From NCBI GenBank assembly GCA_030650265.1, contig JAUSEJ010000661.1, positions 1 through 12,167 on the forward strand: a DNA stretch of 12,167 bases, in the 5' to 3' direction. The notes below the pieces were generated by a model that made no database searches, was not told the DNA's origin, and worked only from the letters and a program-made list of their open reading frames with translations. Source of the DNA: Dehalococcoidia bacterium. GTDB lineage: Bacteria; Chloroflexota; Dehalococcoidia; JACPQF01. Of the stretch, positions 1 to 5,848 are shown piece after piece (the first letter of the stretch is position 1; each line of letters starts with the position of its first letter). Made by a program: the position numbers and the translations under genes.

Positions 1-2
1 GG

Positions 3-476
3 AACGCGGACCCGGCGCTTGACGGCATGGTCAAGGCTCAACAGTACAAGAACTTCATGCGGACACTGCCTGACTATGTGTCCAGCGCCCATGTATTTAT
101 CCAGGCCGGTAGCGAAGATTGGGACGCGGCGGGCTTCGGAGTGACAAAAGAGATGGCTCGGCTTGTCCTAGGGCAGCCCGACCCCGGAAGTACGCCCTAC
201 GACCCTTACAATCACCCTGAGAATGACACAGAAGGAGGAACACCAGTGAACGATGCAGACCGAAACAGATTGTGGGTAGACTACATGGCATTCCCCGCCT
301 TCGAGCGATTCCGGGCCGATCATCCAGAGCTGGGTGACGCACTGGAGCCACGGGAGCGGGACTATGGTAGCTATAGGGTGAAATTCTTCGCGGGGGGGGT
401 TGCCTATTGCAAGATCGGCGACTGGGCCAACATCGCTATAGCGAAGAGCAAAGAGGATTTGCCGAGCCCTTTATAG
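3..476 (+). CDS. Phage lysin, C-terminal part of zero-frame product (5' truncated by window)
   Basis: The frame is open to the left edge, so this is the 3' part of a longer gene; the ATG at 27 is probably internal. The first roughly 60 visible residues (QQYKNFMRTLPDYV, then AHVFIQAGSEDWDAAGF) resemble the end of a TIM-barrel glycoside hydrolase-like domain; this is tentative. After an acidic linker comes a module of about 55 residues (FERFRADHPELG, then VKFFAGGVAYCKIGDWANIAIA), reminiscent of LGFP-like wall-binding repeats, also tentative. The frame ends in tandem TAG TAG codons at 474-479. Directly before the first stop sits the heptamer C CCT TTA, and the -1 frame continues into an amidase domain. 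I infer that this product and the amidase form one bifunctional lysin acting on peptidoglycan. It could instead be a tail-associated wall hydrolase. Confidence 0.75.
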   Translation, partial: NADPALDGMVKAQQYKNFMRTLPDYVSSAHVFIQAGSEDWDAAGFGVTKEMARLVLGQPDPGSTPYDPYNHPENDTEGGTPVNDADRNRLWVDYMAFPAFERFRADHPELGDALEPRERDYGSYRVKFFAGGVAYCKIGDWANIAIAKSKEDLPSPL

Positions 477-1009
477 TAGGCCAAGACCGGCCTATCGAAC
501 GGCTCTTGGCCGATACCGACAATTACCTCCACCCCTACTCAGCACGCGAAATCAGAGGCATAGTTTTACACAGCACCGAAGGGCCTTTGACTGCTGCAAC
601 GTCATGGTTTCAAAATCCAGCCTCTGGTGTCTCGGCGCACTACGGAATCGGCAAGGTCGGCTCGATAGTGCAGTGGGTCGAGGACCGAGACATTGCATTC
701 CACGTCCGGGGCGACCTGGGAATGTATCCGGACTGGATAAAGTTTGGGCCGAACCTATACAATGTGTCGATGCCAAATGCCCAGACTCTAGGCATCGAAT
801 TGGAGCTCCTGGCGACTGACCCCGATGGCGCCTACACTGATGCCCAACTCGATGCCCTGCGGTGGCTCCTGGCGAAACTCATGGCGCAGTACGGGATCCC
901 GGCGGAGCGCGTTATCCGGCACGCAGACATTCAGGCTGACAGGCACGATCCACGGGGACTGGACCTAGCGAGTGTGTTTGCCGTGATAACCTTCCCCGTG
1001 ACGTTGTGA
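407..1009 (+). CDS. N-acetylmuramoyl-L-alanine amidase domain (Amidase_2/PGRP fold), probably the -1 trans-frame part of the lysin
   Basis: This cleaves the bond between MurNAc and L-Ala in peptidoglycan (family knowledge). Counting from the TTG at 407, the Amidase_2 fold spans about residues 47-190. It shows IVLHST (zinc ligand H55), SAHYGIGKVGSIVQWV, LGIELE (131-133), VIRHAD (zinc ligand H172) and RHDPRGLD (likely third ligand D181). No good start codon exists. TTG 407 lies inside the upstream gene and would begin with a non-homologous stretch. TTG 506 lacks an RBS and sits in a hairpin, and the first internal ATG falls after H55. The SD-like AAGAGGA at 451-457 has no in-frame start at proper distance. 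Together with the slippery heptamer at 467-473 this favours translation by -1 frameshifting from the upstream frame. A disrupted gene or a sequencing indel is the alternative. Confidence 0.88.
   Translation: MQDRRLGQHRYSEEQRGFAEPFIVGQDRPIERLLADTDNYLHPYSAREIRGIVLHSTEGPLTAATSWFQNPASGVSAHYGIGKVGSIVQWVEDRDIAFHVRGDLGMYPDWIKFGPNLYNVSMPNAQTLGIELELLATDPDGAYTDAQLDALRWLLAKLMAQYGIPAERVIRHADIQADRHDPRGLDLASVFAVITFPVTL
451..511 (+). promoter_or_regulatory. Candidate programmed -1 ribosomal frameshift signal
   Basis: Four elements occur in the order and spacing known from the bacterial dnaX signal. A Shine-Dalgarno-like AAGAGGA (451-457) lies 9 nt upstream of a slippery heptamer X XXY YYZ, here C CCT TTA (467-473), in register with the upstream frame. 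Zero-frame stops TAG TAG follow at once (474-479). After a 5-nt spacer, a hairpin has a perfect 8-bp stem GGCCAAGA (479-486) / TCTTGGCC (504-511), with 3 more possible pairs inside. Slippage gives CCC TTT ATA GTA GGC and runs into the amidase frame, which stays open to 1009. CCCTTTA is the known slip site of Giardia lamblia virus; its efficiency in bacteria is uncertain. Confidence 0.6.
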
Positions 1010-1152
1010 CGACCATCTACACCGTCCCCTGCCAGAACTGCGCCGGGACGGGGTATGTGTTCCTCGCCTGCCCAATCGCCAATGCCGTTGATGGAGTCTG
1101 CCCACCGTGTCACGGCACCCGGGTTATCGTCGTGGTGGCAGAGCAGGCGTGA
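1006..1152 (+). CDS. 48-aa zinc-knuckle protein with DnaJ-like CxxCxGTG motifs
   Basis: A GTG start overlaps the amidase stop as GTGA, indicating translational coupling. The 48 residues hold CQNCAGTG near the N-terminus and CPPCHGT near residue 33. This CxxCxGxG pair resembles the zinc-binding repeat of the DnaJ cysteine-rich domain, and it is followed by a hydrophobic tail VIVVV. Such small double-CxxC proteins are common in phages and usually unassigned. The start is set by the overlap; a clear Shine-Dalgarno sequence is not seen. Function unknown. Confidence 0.6.
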   Translation: MTTIYTVPCQNCAGTGYVFLACPIANAVDGVCPPCHGTRVIVVVAEQA

Positions 1153-1269
1153 TGTACTGGTACGACTACACCGGCACGGCATCGACGCCGTAGAAAACCG
1201 GGATACCACGAGGCCATGCGACTCATAGCCAAGATCGAAGGGGAGGAACAGACATGCATCGCAAAATAG
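1152..1269 (+). pseudogene. Possible frameshifted small ORF (about 40 aa)
   Basis: An ATG at 1152 overlaps the previous stop as TGATG but reads only 13 codons (MYWYDYTGTASTP) to a TAG at 1191. The +1 frame is open across 1174-1269 and reads a plausible basic peptide (RRRRKPGYHEAMRLIAKIEG, then EEQTC). Joining the two frames would give a peptide of about 40 residues. This may be a small gene broken by an indel, or simply noise. The strong GGGGAGGAA of the next gene lies inside its end. Confidence 0.22.
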
Positions 1270-1571
1270 ACAAGATCGAATACGAATCCTGTAGGGTGGA
1301 AACAGTTAGCCCATCACAGTACAAGTTGCTTCAAATCGTGCCAGACCTATTAAAGGCCGCGAAGCGAGCCGAAGATATTTTGGGCTTTCTGTCCCGCTGC
1401 GATGATGGGCTGACCCCTTTCCAAGCCGAAACACTCAGCATGCTAAGGGCAACCATTGCCAAAAGCACGGCTGCCCTGACGGATGGCACACTCCCGTGCC
1501 CATGCGGTGGCAGCGTGGCCTGCGGCTGTTCCTGTCACGACGGGGAACACGTGACCTGCCACGTAGCATAG
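1254..1571 (+). CDS. Hypothetical protein with Cys-rich C-terminus (105 aa)
   Basis: The ATG at 1254 follows a very strong ribosome binding site, GGGGAGGAA (1239-1248 region). Residues 20-75 are predicted mainly helical by eye (LLQIVPDLLKAAKRAEDILG). The last 25 residues carry CPCGG, CGCSC and a final CHVA, so a zinc- or metal-binding C-terminus is likely. No family was recognised. It is the last rightward gene and ends 20 bp before a strong hairpin terminator. Its place after the lysin and the zinc-knuckle gene suggests a late or accessory role, but nothing shows a function. Confidence 0.7.
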   Translation: MHRKIDKIEYESCRVETVSPSQYKLLQIVPDLLKAAKRAEDILGFLSRCDDGLTPFQAETLSMLRATIAKSTAALTDGTLPCPCGGSVACGCSCHDGEHVTCHVA

Positions 1572-1590
1572 CCACCATACCAACCACAAA

Positions 1591-1624
1591 CAACGAGGCC
1601 CCGACACTCGCCGGGGCCTCGTTG
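1591..1624. terminator. Strong hairpin terminator between convergent gene blocks
   Basis: A perfect 13-bp inverted repeat, CAACGAGGCCCCG (1591-1603) and its complement (1612-1624), encloses an 8-nt loop. Rightward genes end at 1571 and leftward genes end at 1650, so it sits exactly in the convergent gap. The T-rich side (TTTGTGG) follows the stem on the leftward strand; the rightward side lacks a T tract. It probably acts in both directions and best on leftward transcripts. Confidence 0.85.
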
Positions 1625-1649
1625 CGTCCCACGGGAGGGCGATCACCGT

Positions 1650-1892
1650 CTACAGGACGCCGGTGGTTAACACCAAGGCCTCTAGCCTATCCAAAAGGTT
1701 CTGCGCCTCCGCAATGCTACAGTCCACGACTATCCGGACCCCCATCTCTCCAGGGCCAACCTCATCTTCTGCCGTCGAGGGCACATCAAGGAGCCTGTTC
1801 AGTGCGTTGTGCCCACAGGCAATAATGCCCCGTAGCTGCACCGCCTTTTCCTGTAGTGTCTGCTCCTTCAGGGGTACGTTGTTTTGCGACAT
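1650..1892 (-). CDS. Hypothetical protein (80 aa), end of leftward operon
   Basis: ATG at 1892 is preceded by AAGGAGAAGG at good distance. The upstream gene's stop directly abuts this start (TAG then ATG), so the two are coupled. The protein looks mixed helical, with a C-terminal amphipathic helix (AEAQNLLDRLEALVL) and two Cys residues too far apart for a zinc knuckle. No family recognised. It is the last gene before the shared terminator. Confidence 0.7.
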   Translation of the reverse strand: MSQNNVPLKEQTLQEKAVQLRGIIACGHNALNRLLDVPSTAEDEVGPGEMGVRIVVDCSIAEAQNLLDRLEALVLTTGVL

Positions 1893-2183
1893 CTATCCTT
1901 CTCCTTTCGCTTCGTGGTTTATCGGCCCATGCCAGTTGCGAATCTTCACCAGTTCGTCGATGTCTTCCCACGTTAGATGCACACGGCCAGGAACGGCTAT
2001 CTCTACCTGTGGCTGCCAGAGGGTCAGGCCCTCTAGACAGTTAACTGGACCTCTGACCATCACTAGGACCGGATGTGTGCCCGTCTTGCTCAGCACCCGA
2101 TTCTCGCAGACGTAATCCACCTTGGCCATGCCTTCCGTGCGGGCATATTCAGCCCTCTCCCTAAGTTGGTCCTTGAGCGTCAT
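1893..2183 (-). CDS. Hypothetical protein (96 aa)
   Basis: I chose the ATG at 2183, not the in-frame ATG 21 bases further upstream, because AAAGGAGA lies 5 nt before it. The sequence begins with a basic amphipathic helix (LKDQLRERAEYARTEG), has a beta-rich middle (HPVLVMVRGPVNCLEGL), and ends in a helix with WEDIDELVKIRNW. No motif was recognised. About 90 bp separate it from the methyltransferase upstream, and it is tightly coupled to the 80-aa gene downstream. Function unknown. Confidence 0.7.
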   Translation of the reverse strand: MTLKDQLRERAEYARTEGMAKVDYVCENRVLSKTGTHPVLVMVRGPVNCLEGLTLWQPQVEIAVPGRVHLTWEDIDELVKIRNWHGPINHEAKGEG

Positions 2184-2273
2184 TGTCTCTCCTTTCATTT
2201 TCAAGTCTCATTCCACCAGGAGCCCCCACCTTTACCTCCTCGAACATGCCCGCCTGCCTCACCCGGTCCGGCT

Positions 2274-3698
2274 TCAGACAACCCACATCGGCAACGACAC
2301 CGCCTCGACGCGCTTTCGTGCGAGCTCGAGGTACGCGGGCGATAAGTCGATCCCGATCCATTTTCTCCCAAGGCCGCGGGCTATGGCGCAGGAGGTCCCG
2401 CTGCCGACAAAGGGATCGAGAACGACGCAGGGAACGGACGGCAGGTCGTGAGTGCAGGTTGGTTGCCAGCCGGTGGCTTGGACCTTATAGTCAGAATATC
2501 GCAGGTTGCCCTTCCCCGCGCTATCCTGTACCCGCGCTCCGGTCACAAGATCGTCAACGTGATCGCACCATGACCCTTTACCAATAGTGCCCCCCGACTT
2601 TTCCACAACCCGCACCCACGGTCCTCCGCACTCCGGGCAGCACCCGCGCTCGCTCGTCCCCGCCAGGATCGCCCGCCGCGGTATCTCCGAAGGGAAGGTC
2701 GCGAAATGGGCTTCCTTGCACGGCTCCGGCCCGAGTACCCAATAATTCCAGAGGTTGCGCTGTGGCGTCGGTTGCCACTGTTCGTCTTGCCCGCGTCCGT
2801 CGTAGCTCAGACGGCAGTCTCGCTTGAACCCGTTACCGCTCGGATGATCGCTCACGCTGGATTGTTTCACCGCCTCGGCATCGTAGTAGTACCTCGAGCT
2901 CTTCGTGAACAGGAATATCTTCTCCGTGGCGCTGGTAGGGCGATCAGTCACGCTCTCAGGCATGGGAGAGGTTTTACACCAAGTCACTTCCGCTCGCAGC
3001 CACCACCCGTCGCTCTGCAACGCGAGCGCCACCCGCGCCGGCACCATGCATAGGTCCTTCGGCTTCAACTCGGCACAGGAAACGCCGTTGCGATTTCTCT
3101 GCCCTCGTTCGTCCACGACTCCATCGGCCCGGCCGGCTCCCGGTCGGAATCTCCTACCCATCAACGCATTGCCCGCCCTGATTTTGCCAGTTCCGCCCTC
3201 CAACGTCGTTAGCCCGGTCCCGTTCTGATTCGATGCCAAGGAATTGTAGGAGTCACCCAGATTGAGCCAGAGCGTTCCATCGTTCCGAAGCACCCGGCGC
3301 ACGTCCCGAAATACCTCAACCATGTGCTCGACGAACATGTCGATTGTCGGCTCTAAGCCCAGGTTCCCCCTCCAGCCGAAACACCCGGTTTTGGTGCAGA
3401 ACCCGGAGGACTGAGGCTTCATGGTTGCGCTTGTACTCCCCTGATGCCCAGCACGTAGCGCGCTGTTGCCCTCTGGCGTCCGTGTGCCGTCGGCCGCGGG
3501 CTGAATGTACTCAACCCATTCGTGGTTACATGCAGGGATACCACCCCAAACCGACGGCGTGGTTTTGTAGTCCCGCAGCCCCCAATACGGAGGCGAGGTC
3601 ACGCAGCACTGGACGCTATCCGCCTCGAGGTCGCGCAGCACAGTCAGTACATCACCTTGATAAAGAACCCCGTCGGGAGCCTGGTAGTACGGTTTCAC
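2274..3698 (-). CDS. Site-specific DNA methyltransferase, beta-type order, TSPPY motif (474 aa)
   Basis: This transfers a methyl group from S-adenosylmethionine to an exocyclic amino group of DNA. Motif IV TSPPYW is at residues 34-39 and the SAM-binding motif I DPFVGSGTS at about 428-436, the order expected for beta-class amino-methyltransferases. SPPY is most often seen with N4-cytosine, though N6-adenine is not excluded. Between them lie the phage-type target region with FCTKTGCFGWRGNLGLEPT, LWLNLGDSYNS and a Cys cluster (GCCPECGGPW) that probably binds zinc. The GTG start directly follows the HNH stop (TGA then GTG), with GAGGGG as RBS. No cognate restriction enzyme is present, so it likely protects phage DNA from host enzymes or marks it. 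Its first 15 bases are identical to those of the second methyltransferase at 10783. Confidence 0.93.
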   Translation of the reverse strand: MKPYYQAPDGVLYQGDVLTVLRDLEADSVQCCVTSPPYWGLRDYKTTPSVWGGIPACNHEWVEYIQPAADGTRTPEGNSALRAGHQGSTSATMKPQSSGFCTKTGCFGWRGNLGLEPTIDMFVEHMVEVFRDVRRVLRNDGTLWLNLGDSYNSLASNQNGTGLTTLEGGTGKIRAGNALMGRRFRPGAGRADGVVDERGQRNRNGVSCAELKPKDLCMVPARVALALQSDGWWLRAEVTWCKTSPMPESVTDRPTSATEKIFLFTKSSRYYYDAEAVKQSSVSDHPSGNGFKRDCRLSYDGRGQDEQWQPTPQRNLWNYWVLGPEPCKEAHFATFPSEIPRRAILAGTSERGCCPECGGPWVRVVEKSGGTIGKGSWCDHVDDLVTGARVQDSAGKGNLRYSDYKVQATGWQPTCTHDLPSVPCVVLDPFVGSGTSCAIARGLGRKWIGIDLSPAYLELARKRVEAVSLPMWVV

Positions 3699-4259
3699 TC
3701 AAACCCCTCGACCGGGAAGGGCTTCTCCCCACGCATCCGCAATCGCACATTCTCGGGTCTCTCTACCAAGCCCTCGCATCCCGGGCACAGAGTGTTTCTT
3801 CTGCCACGATTCCCTTGCGCGCAAAGCCCCACATGCCCTGCAATATCGTTTGCTTCCTAGAATGTAGGTGTTTGCTACCGTAAATTCATGCCCCCGGATA
3901 CAATGGGTCTTGAAGTTTAACCTACCATGGAGGCGTGCATGATGGCTCTTGCACAGGAAGGAAATATTAGCCTCGGCATTGTTAAACGGATTAATGTCCT
4001 TATGGTGCCTCTCTGCTCCTGCCCCACAGACCTCACATGGCCGAAGCCCGTAAAGGCGACGAGCCCGACCTCTACTTCCAGCAGGACTAATATTACAACC
4101 CTTCCATGCCGGGTTGCCTGCCCCTATCCGGGTTATCCTCAGAGACATCCCATTGCACTTCTGATAGCACTTCTGACTACAATAGTTTCCATTGGGTTTG
4201 ACCTGAGACGGAGGCAGGTTGACCTCTTTCCCGCAGGTAGCACAAATTGTCCTAATCAC
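3699..4259 (-). CDS. HNH endonuclease with zinc ribbons (186 aa), probable homing-type element
   Basis: This is predicted to cut DNA through a metal-dependent beta-beta-alpha HNH centre. In order, it has an N-terminal zinc finger (C6, C9, C27, C31), the HNH core CEVCGAGAERHHKDINPF with H85-H86, N93-94 and the closing HHARLH (106-111), and a C-terminal ribbon CIRGHEF...YCRACG (C120, H124, C140, C143). The GTG start overlaps the stop of the zinc-ribbon gene (GTGA). Most of the gene is more AT-rich than its surroundings and has its own upstream promoter, both signs of a mobile free-standing endonuclease. The last 30 residues (after about 156) are GC-richer and look like sequence from the insertion site read in frame. 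It could also assist packaging, but no terminase is nearby. Confidence 0.88.
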   Translation of the reverse strand: MIRTICATCGKEVNLPPSQVKPNGNYCSQKCYQKCNGMSLRITRIGAGNPAWKGCNISPAGSRGRARRLYGLRPCEVCGAGAERHHKDINPFNNAEANISFLCKSHHARLHGRLNFKTHCIRGHEFTVANTYILGSKRYCRACGALRARESWQKKHSVPGMRGLGRETRECAIADAWGEALPGRGV

Positions 4260-4414
4260 AGGATTGCGCCCTTCGGCTTTTGGCGAGGTTTATCCCAATA
4301 GGGACTATTACAAGACGGGCAGTGCTTAGGTTTCTTGAGACTCCGCGGCCACCACGTATAGAGGCATCGAGTACAAGTAAGGGCTGAGATTAGTTTGACC
4401 GTCAATTCTTTCAT
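4256..4414 (-). CDS. Small zinc-ribbon protein, CxRC...CPSCNSPYWDKPR type (52 aa)
   Basis: A 52-residue protein starts at ATG 4414 and ends in a TGA that overlaps the HNH start. It has a rubredoxin-like zinc ribbon: CTRCLYTWWPR, then CPSCNSPYWDKPR. This short family (CxRCGxxWxPR...PxxCPxCxSPYWxxPR) is widespread in bacteria, archaea and phages and is thought to bind DNA or nucleoprotein partners; its role is not settled. No Shine-Dalgarno sequence precedes it. Instead a TTGACA/TAGTAT promoter ends 6 nt before the ATG, so it is probably translated from a leaderless mRNA. Its pairing with the HNH gene suggests a two-gene mobile cassette. Confidence 0.82.
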   Translation of the reverse strand: MKELTVKLISALTCTRCLYTWWPRSLKKPKHCPSCNSPYWDKPRQKPKGAIL

Positions 4415-4440
4415 ACCTATATACTACCATGCCTATATAG
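4412..4440 (-). repeat. Imperfect direct repeat overlapping the -10 region (operator candidate)
   Basis: TATATAGGCATG (4429-4440) and TATATAGGTATG (4412-4423) on the minus strand are 12-mers with one mismatch, spaced 17 bp start to start. One lies in the promoter spacer; the other covers the end of the -10 box and the start codon. This could be a paired binding site for a repressor, possibly the zinc-ribbon protein itself. That link is an inference. Confidence 0.4.
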
Positions 4441-4449
4441 CTATGTCAA
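4421..4449 (-). promoter_or_regulatory. Sigma-70-type promoter for the zinc-ribbon/HNH cassette, leaderless geometry
   Basis: On the minus strand, TTGACA (4444-4449), a 17-nt spacer and TAGTAT (4421-4426) match the sigma-70 consensus closely. The ATG of the zinc-ribbon gene begins 6 nt after the -10 box, exactly where transcription would start. The promoter lies over the end of the 34-aa ORF, so it starts a new unit inside the leftward block. Confidence 0.78.
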
Positions 4450-4545
4450 CTGGCTTTTATTCCAGCAGACGTACGCGGTCATGTCCAGGTCCGGCACGTA
4501 CCGCAGGACGGTTTCACCGTCACAGATCGGGCATGCAATGCTCAT
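4441..4545 (-). CDS. Tiny CxxC protein (34 aa)
   Basis: The ATG overlaps the previous stop (ATGA) and is preceded by GGAGG at 7 nt, an excellent ribosome binding site. The 34-residue product starts MSIACPICDGETVLRYV and has a single CPIC knuckle plus one more Cys. Its end coincides with the -35 box of the next promoter. It resembles the many very short zinc-binding phage proteins that go unannotated. Function unknown; metal binding by dimerisation is possible. Confidence 0.5.
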   Translation of the reverse strand: MSIACPICDGETVLRYVPDLDMTAYVCWNKSQLT

Positions 4546-4745
4546 GACTCAACCTCCGGACCCTTCACCCGCAGACAGTTGTCACAGGTGCAGCCGATGC
4601 GGGATTCTCCCCACTCACTGACATGTTGCAGCCTCCGGCCTAGCCCGCAGTCCGTCTCCACCCGTGGGCCGGTGACGGTCGCCCGGTGGTATACAAACCG
4701 AAACGGGCGAGAGGTCTTGAACCGAACCAATACCCTGTCAGTCAT
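4542..4745 (-). CDS. Small Cys-containing protein of the CxxCLR group (67 aa)
   Basis: The start is placed at ATG 4745, which overlaps the stop of the secreted 3D-domain gene (ATGA) and has GGAG 8 nt upstream; longer in-frame starts would run deep into that gene. The product starts with a beta-rich stretch (VLVRFKTSRPFRFVYHRATV), has DCGLGRR at mid-length and ends with GCTCDNCLRVKG. The pattern of one Cys plus a C-terminal CxxCLR recurs in the genes at 6766-7002 and 6999-7193. It probably binds one zinc ion. Function unknown. Confidence 0.72.
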   Translation of the reverse strand: MTDRVLVRFKTSRPFRFVYHRATVTGPRVETDCGLGRRLQHVSEWGESRIGCTCDNCLRVKGPEVES

Positions 4746-5848
4746 CGCTCGATCTCCATAATCTCTATCTCGGTGTATTTGCCATACCTCCGGGCAAGGT
4801 CTCGCCCCTCGGCCTCTGACGCAACCCATACGTCTAGCCATGCGTTGCTGAAACCACCGGTATCGCAGGCCAGCCATTCTCTCCCATCGAATCGGATAAC
4901 TGACCGAGGCGGGATGATCTCGGGGTCCGTCGCCACGATGCCAGGCCCAGCCTCACAGCCCCATCGGGTTGTGCCTCGGTCCGTGTAGTAGGTGAGACGG
5001 ACCGTCAAAGTCCTGGCTACAGCCTCCACTCGGGATCGATCCAACTGGACACCAACCCGCAGGCGAGCATCCACAGCACCAGGATCGGGGGTATCAAAAA
5101 CCATTCTTGCCATGTCATCGCTGCCACTCCTATCACTAACTACCGATCTCTCCGTCTCCGCTCCTGAGTCCTGCGCTCGTCCTGGATTCCTCCCCAGTAG
5201 CCCACCAAGAGCATACACACTAGCCCAGGTCCAACTATCACCACGTATTGCCAAAGCGCCATTGTCATCTGTCTGTCCATCGCTGTTCCTCTCTGAGTTT
5301 TCTACAGATTGTCGATAGGTGTCAGGTGGGAGAGGCCAGGACATATCTGCCTCTGATTTAACCGACGGGATTTGAAACAGCCCGTCAGCCTCTCCCAACC
5401 CAACGAACGGCGGGCGCAGTAGGTAGGGATCAACACTTACGCTCCCCCTACCTGCCTGCACCCTGTCCTGAGTATGGGGGTAGGAGCCGGGGGCCAGATT
5501 CGGACTGGCGTTCTCCTGGCTATTCTCACCACGGCGTGATTCCACTTCACCACCCCGGACTACCCCCGATCCCTGAGCATCGGCTACTGGCAGGTATCTC
5601 TCCATGCCTCCCAACCCCGCGCTCCTGTATAGCCCAGGCCACGCCTGTCCCGCATAAGGTCCGGAGTCGGCGGCTACACCTATCCGGACAGCCCCGCTTT
5701 TCCAGCGGGCCTCACCGATACTCAAACCCTGAACAGTGCTGGCCTTAGCCCACGGTCCCGACACAGCACTGGTAACAGGCCAATCCAGCGCACCCCAGAA
5801 CATCGTTGAGCAGATGACGAGGCCAAGGGCTGCTGTGGAGATGTTCAT
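4742..5848 (-). CDS. Secreted 3D-domain (double-psi beta-barrel) protein (368 aa)
   Basis: ATG 5848 overlaps the previous stop (ATGA) and has AGGAG at 6 nt, so this start is firm. Residues 1-30 form a likely signal peptide or membrane anchor (AALGLVICSTMFWGALDW). Residues about 35-190 are a Gly/Ser-rich region of no known fold. The C-terminal 85 residues are a 3D domain, named for conserved Asp: LTYYTDRG, GIVATDPEIIPPRSVI, ACDTGGF and LDVWVAS. Such domains occur in Rpf/YabE-like and MltA-like wall lytic enzymes, so peptidoglycan cleavage is likely. By a rough hand count, third-position GC is about 60% in residues 1-185 and high in the 3D domain, but only about 41-44% in residues 190-275, where another frame holds two membrane peptides. 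The 3D domain may also be translated alone from GTG 5029 or TTG 5008. Confidence 0.8.
   Translation of the reverse strand: MNISTAALGLVICSTMFWGALDWPVTSAVSGPWAKASTVQGLSIGEARWKSGAVRIGVAADSGPYAGQAWPGLYRSAGLGGMERYLPVADAQGSGVVRGGEVESRRGENSQENASPNLAPGSYPHTQDRVQAGRGSVSVDPYLLRPPFVGLGEADGLFQIPSVKSEADMSWPLPPDTYRQSVENSERNSDGQTDDNGALAIRGDSWTWASVYALGGLLGRNPGRAQDSGAETERSVVSDRSGSDDMARMVFDTPDPGAVDARLRVGVQLDRSRVEAVARTLTVRLTYYTDRGTTRWGCEAGPGIVATDPEIIPPRSVIRFDGREWLACDTGGFSNAWLDVWVASEAEGRDLARRYGKYTEIEIMEIER
5017..5118 (-). CDS. Nested ORF, 33-aa single-TM peptide
   Basis: It lies in a different frame inside the 3D-domain gene. ATG 5118 has AGGAG about 9 nt upstream. Residues 6-24 (WFLIPPILVLWMLACGLV) are strongly hydrophobic, enough for one membrane span, followed by SSWIDPEWRL. 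Third-position GC is near 79% by hand count, against about 41% for the enclosing frame. It ends just before the alternative starts of the 3D domain. Short hydrophobic phage peptides are often holin-like or inner-membrane effectors. The LAC motif faintly resembles a lipobox. Overlap noise is still possible. Confidence 0.42.
   Translation of the reverse strand: MTWQEWFLIPPILVLWMLACGLVSSWIDPEWRL
5140..5280 (-). CDS. Nested ORF, 46-aa holin-like membrane peptide
   Basis: It uses the same alternative frame as the 33-aa ORF. ATG 5280 is preceded by AGAGG at 7 nt. The peptide has a polar N-terminus, one transmembrane segment at about residues 9-31 (WQYVVIVGPGLVCMLLVGYW) and a very basic tail of about 13 residues rich in Arg. 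One membrane span with a charged C-terminal tail is the layout of small class III-type holins and other phage membrane peptides. Third-position GC is about 65%, against 44% in the enclosing frame. It lies next to a wall-active 3D domain, which fits a lysis or envelope role, but this is inference. Confidence 0.48.
   Translation of the reverse strand: MDRQMTMALWQYVVIVGPGLVCMLLVGYWGGIQDERRTQERRRRDR

Noticed and set aside
392..399. Run of eight G as the frameshift site between the lysin frames
   Set aside because: G GGG GGG is slippery, but the zero frame after it still reads sensible lysin sequence (GGVAYCKIGDWANIAIA), while the -1 frame right after it does not. The heptamer at 467-473 fits much better.
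2161..2361. Minus-strand ORF with a 28-codon internal start (MFEEVKVGAPGG...) between the methyltransferase and the 96-aa gene
   Set aside because: It overlaps both neighbours, has only a weak RBS and no recognisable motif. The 90-bp gap may be non-coding.
2706..3883. Several rightward ORFs over 100 codons opposite the methyltransferase and HNH genes
   Set aside because: They are antisense shadows. The minus strand carries clear methyltransferase and HNH motifs, and the rightward frames have no motif or RBS.
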